Below, in pieces: positions 6,104 to 8,600 of a DNA stretch of 8,600 bases. Source of the stretch: an uncultured Lachnospiraceae bacterium (lineage in GTDB: Bacteria > Bacillota > Clostridia > Lachnospirales > Lachnospiraceae). Under the pieces are notes generated by a model. It was not told the DNA's origin. It made no database searches and saw nothing but the letters and a program-made list of their open reading frames with translations. The stretch is taken from positions 1-8,600 of the forward strand of contig CATLGN010000052.1 of assembly GCA_949935685.1 (NCBI GenBank), read 5' to 3'. The position numbers were made by a program, and so were the translations under genes. Positions within the stretch are counted from its first letter, which is position 1. The number at the start of each line of letters is the position of its first letter.

Positions 6104-7177
6104 ATGAAAAGAATAGGGTTGTTGACGAGCGGGGGAGATTGTCAGGCATTGAACGCGGCGATGCGCGGCGTTGTAAAATCAATTTTGAACACAGGGGAAG
6201 ACGTGGAGATTTATGGTTTCCTGGAGGGGTACAAGGGACTGATCTACGGCAATTATAAGATGCTGCAGGGGTCCGACTTTTCCGGCATTTTGACGAAGGG
6301 CGGCACGATTCTGGGAAGTTCCCGGACACCGTTTAAGCTGATGCGGGAACCGGATGAGAACGGTCTTGATAAAGTTGAGGCAATGAAACATAACTATTAT
6401 AAGTTAAACCTGAACTGCCTTGTCATTCTGGGCGGCAACGGGACACATAAGACGGCAAATCTGCTTCGCACGGAAGGACTGAATGTCGTTACACTGCCCA
6501 AGACCATTGACAATGACCTCTGGGGAACGGATATGACGTTCGGTTTCCAGAGCGCGGTCAATATTGCAACGGATGCCATCGACTGCATCCATACGACGGC
6601 AGCGTCGCATGGAAGAGTGTTTATTGTGGAGGTTCTGGGTCATAAAGTTGGCTGGCTTACACTGAACGCCGGTATGGCAGGCGGGGCGGACATCATTTTG
6701 ATTCCCGAGATTCCGTATGATATTAAGAAAGTGGTAAAAGCCATTGAGACAAGACATAAGAGAGGCAGCAGATTTACGATTCTGGCGGTAGCGGAAGGCG
6801 CGATTTCCAAGCAGGATGCCGCACTTTCCAAAAAGGAGCTGAAAGAGAAACAGAAGAAAAACATTTATCCGAGCGTTTCCTATCAGGTAGCCGCTGAGAT
6901 TCAGGAGAGAACCGGCAATGATGTGCGTGTCACGGTTCCGGGGCATACGCAGCGCGGCGGCAGCCCGTGTCCGTATGACAGAGTATTTGCGAGCCGTCTT
7001 GGCTCCGAAGCGGGCAAGCTGATCATGAAAGGCGAATATGGCTTTATGGTGGGCTACAAGAACAGAGAGATCGTGAAAGTGCCGCTGGAAGACGTGGCAG
7101 GCAAGCTGAAATATGTTTCGCCTGACGCTTCCATCATCAAAGAGGCGAAGATGCTTGGCATCAGTTTCGGAGATTAA
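6104..7177 (+). CDS. pfkA: 6-phosphofructokinase (ATP- or pyrophosphate-dependent), PFK family
   Basis: This cytoplasmic glycolytic enzyme of 357 residues phosphorylates fructose 6-phosphate to fructose 1,6-bisphosphate. It shows the family opening IGLLTSGGDCQALNAAMRG (4-22), LGSSR (70-74), donor-site GGNGT (110-114), catalytic PKTIDND (132-138, base D136), R171 and EVLGH (176-180), and substrate site PGHTQRGGSP (279-288). From remembered family alignments, ATP enzymes usually read GGDG and PGTIDND, and pyrophosphate enzymes GGDD and PKTIDND. This protein has Gly at the first discriminating site, Lys at the second, and Asn at the usual metal-binding Asp (N112), so the phosphoryl donor is uncertain. 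It is about 35 residues longer than E. coli PfkA, with a Lys-rich insert near 238-253. It is probably co-transcribed with dnaX. Confidence 0.93.
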   Translation: MKRIGLLTSGGDCQALNAAMRGVVKSILNTGEDVEIYGFLEGYKGLIYGNYKMLQGSDFSGILTKGGTILGSSRTPFKLMREPDENGLDKVEAMKHNYYKLNLNCLVILGGNGTHKTANLLRTEGLNVVTLPKTIDNDLWGTDMTFGFQSAVNIATDAIDCIHTTAASHGRVFIVEVLGHKVGWLTLNAGMAGGADIILIPEIPYDIKKVVKAIETRHKRGSRFTILAVAEGAISKQDAALSKKELKEKQKKNIYPSVSYQVAAEIQERTGNDVRVTVPGHTQRGGSPCPYDRVFASRLGSEAGKLIMKGEYGFMVGYKNREIVKVPLEDVAGKLKYVSPDASIIKEAKMLGISFGD

Positions 7178-7201
7178 CGGCATCGGAAATCAGGAGCAGA
7201 C

Positions 7202-8600
7202 ATGTCATATACGGCGCTTTACAGAAAGTTCCGTCCGGAACGTTTTGAAGATGTGAAAGGACAGGAACACATTGTCACCACACTTAAGAATCAGTTACAA
7301 GCAGAGAGGATAGGCCATGCCTATCTTTTCTGCGGCACCCGGGGAACCGGGAAGACGACAATTGCCAAAATATTTGCCAGAGCCGTAAACTGCGAAAATC
7401 CGCAGGCGGGCAATCCCTGCGGCGTATGCGATACCTGCCGCGCCATCCGTTCCGGCGCCAGCATGAATGTGATTGAAATCGATGCGGCTTCGAATAACGG
7501 TGTGGATAATATCCGTGAGATTGTGGATGAGGTATCCTATTCGCCGGCGCAGGGGAAATATAAAGTTTATATTATCGATGAGGTTCATATGCTTTCGATC
7601 GGCGCATTCAATGCGCTTTTGAAAACACTGGAAGAACCGCCCTCTTATGTGATTTTTATTCTGGCGACGACAGAAGTGCATAAAATACCGGTTACAATTT
7701 TATCCCGGTGCCAGCGGTATGATTTCCGCCGGATTACAATCGATACGATTGCGGGGCGGATGCAGGAATTGATGGAAGCCGAGCAGGTGGAGGCGGAAGA
7801 ACGCGCGCTGCGCTATATTGCAAAGGCGGCGGACGGCTCCATGCGTGATGCGCTGAGCCTGCTGGATCAGTGTATTGCGTTTCACTTCGGAGAGCGTCTG
7901 ACCTATGAGATGGCGCTGGACGTATTGGGCGCAGTGGATACTTCCGTATTCAGCAGAATGCTGCGGCTGATTATGGAGAAAAATACGATCGGCGCCGTTA
8001 TGTTGTTGGAAGAGATCATTATGCAGGGGCGGGAGCTGTCGCAGTTTGTGGCGGATTTTACCTGGTATCTGCGCAATCTTTTACTGGCTATGTCTTCGGA
8101 AACCGCGGAAGATGTGATTGATATGTCTGCGGACAATCTGGAGAACCTCAAGGCGGAAGCGCGGATGACTGAGGCGCCCGTCGTTATGCGGTATATCAGA
8201 ATTTTTTCGGAGACCTCCGAGCGGCTCCGGTATGCTTCTCAAAAACGGATTCTGCTGGAAACCACGTTGATCAAACTGTGCAGGCCGGAGACAGAAACGG
8301 AATACGACACGCTGCTGGACCGTATCCGCGCGCTGGAAAAACAAGTTGCGGAAGGCATTTCTGTGAGAAGCTGCGGGGCAGCGGCAGATCCGGTGTCTGC
8401 CGGGGCAGATTCGGCTGCCCGGGCGGCGCAGGAAGAGGCGGCGCGGAAGCTGCCCGTCGCAATCTCAGAAGACATCAGGCGGCTTGTGGAGGGATGGCAG
8501 CGCATCATCAACAGTGCGCAGATGCCGATGAAGCAATATCTGCGGGAGGCGCGCCCGTCTCTCGATCAGGATGGCAGGCTGTTACTTGTGTTTCAGGACG
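7202..8600 (+). CDS. dnaX: DNA polymerase III subunit gamma/tau, 3' end outside the window
   Basis: This is the clamp-loader ATPase subunit, which opens and loads the sliding clamp at the replication fork and bridges polymerases. The first 466 residues are visible. They show the family opening MSYTALYRKFRP, Walker A GTRGTGKTT (45-53), a four-cysteine zinc site (C64, C73, C76, C79), Walker B IIDEVHML (124-131), sensor 1 region LATTE (154-158) and SRC (168-170) arginine-finger region, then GSMRDALSLLDQ (212-223) with the sensor 2 arginine. An Ala/Glu-rich linker around residues 395-420 leads into the tau-type region. The ATG at 7202 has AGGAG at 7192-7196. It follows the phosphofructokinase stop by 24 bases with no terminator between. 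No A-run slippery site for a programmed frameshift is seen in the visible part. Confidence 0.96.
   Translation, partial: MSYTALYRKFRPERFEDVKGQEHIVTTLKNQLQAERIGHAYLFCGTRGTGKTTIAKIFARAVNCENPQAGNPCGVCDTCRAIRSGASMNVIEIDAASNNGVDNIREIVDEVSYSPAQGKYKVYIIDEVHMLSIGAFNALLKTLEEPPSYVIFILATTEVHKIPVTILSRCQRYDFRRITIDTIAGRMQELMEAEQVEAEERALRYIAKAADGSMRDALSLLDQCIAFHFGERLTYEMALDVLGAVDTSVFSRMLRLIMEKNTIGAVMLLEEIIMQGRELSQFVADFTWYLRNLLLAMSSETAEDVIDMSADNLENLKAEARMTEAPVVMRYIRIFSETSERLRYASQKRILLETTLIKLCRPETETEYDTLLDRIRALEKQVAEGISVRSCGAAADPVSAGADSAARAAQEEAARKLPVAISEDIRRLVEGWQRIINSAQMPMKQYLREARPSLDQDGRLLLVFQD

Noticed and set aside
6404..7183. Minus-strand open frame of 259 residues
   Set aside because: It lies antisense to the clearly conserved phosphofructokinase, shows no recognisable domain, and is a codon-bias shadow.
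8320..8360. Programmed frameshift site in dnaX making a short gamma form
   Set aside because: The only A-run (five A after GG near 8336-8341) lacks the heptameric slippery pattern and a clear following hairpin; the rest of the gene is outside the window.
1..8600. CRISPR array, insertion sequence, rRNA or large repeats
   Set aside because: No regularly spaced repeats, no transposase frame and no rRNA-like sequence were seen. The only notable inverted repeat is the terminator at 5804-5844.

Overview
The window looks like a chromosomal segment of a Gram-positive anaerobe of the Clostridia, probably a Lachnospiraceae-type organism. The inference rests on the low- to mid-GC coding style, strong AGGAGG-type ribosome sites, consensus sigma-A promoters, a clostridial-style phosphofructokinase immediately upstream of dnaX, and a serine tRNA without an encoded CCA end. 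No species can be named from the sequence alone.

Region 1 (1-3976, plus strand, GC-rich) is the end of an operon for a MacB/FtsX-type ABC transporter. It holds the 3' end of an upstream gene (possibly a membrane-fusion adaptor), a 419-residue FtsX-like permease, a 226-residue LolD/MacB-type ATPase and a 605-residue FtsX-like permease. The genes overlap or nearly touch, so they are probably translated together. Two unequal permeases plus one ATPase would form an asymmetric exporter or mechanotransmission complex at the cell surface. No terminator is visible after it.

Region 2 (about 3993-5844, plus strand, clearly AT-rich) is a compact three-gene cassette: a RelA/SpoT-domain nucleotide synthetase of 319 residues, a 73-residue protein and a 176-residue probably helical protein. 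The last two match no family I recognise. The cassette has its own candidate promoter and ends in a strong bidirectional terminator. Its base composition differs from both sides and it lies against the 3' end of a tRNA gene, so it looks like accessory DNA. It is the best candidate here for an undescribed system, for example an alarmone- or tRNA-modifying toxin with its control proteins, but that role is inferred.

Region 3 (5848-6050) holds tRNA-Ser(CGA) on the minus strand with a consensus promoter, back to back with a consensus promoter for the plus-strand genes that follow.

Region 4 (6104-8600, plus strand) is housekeeping: a 6-phosphofructokinase family enzyme with unusual donor-site residues, then after 24 bases dnaX, which runs off the window. 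No insertion sequence, CRISPR array, rRNA or replication origin was seen.
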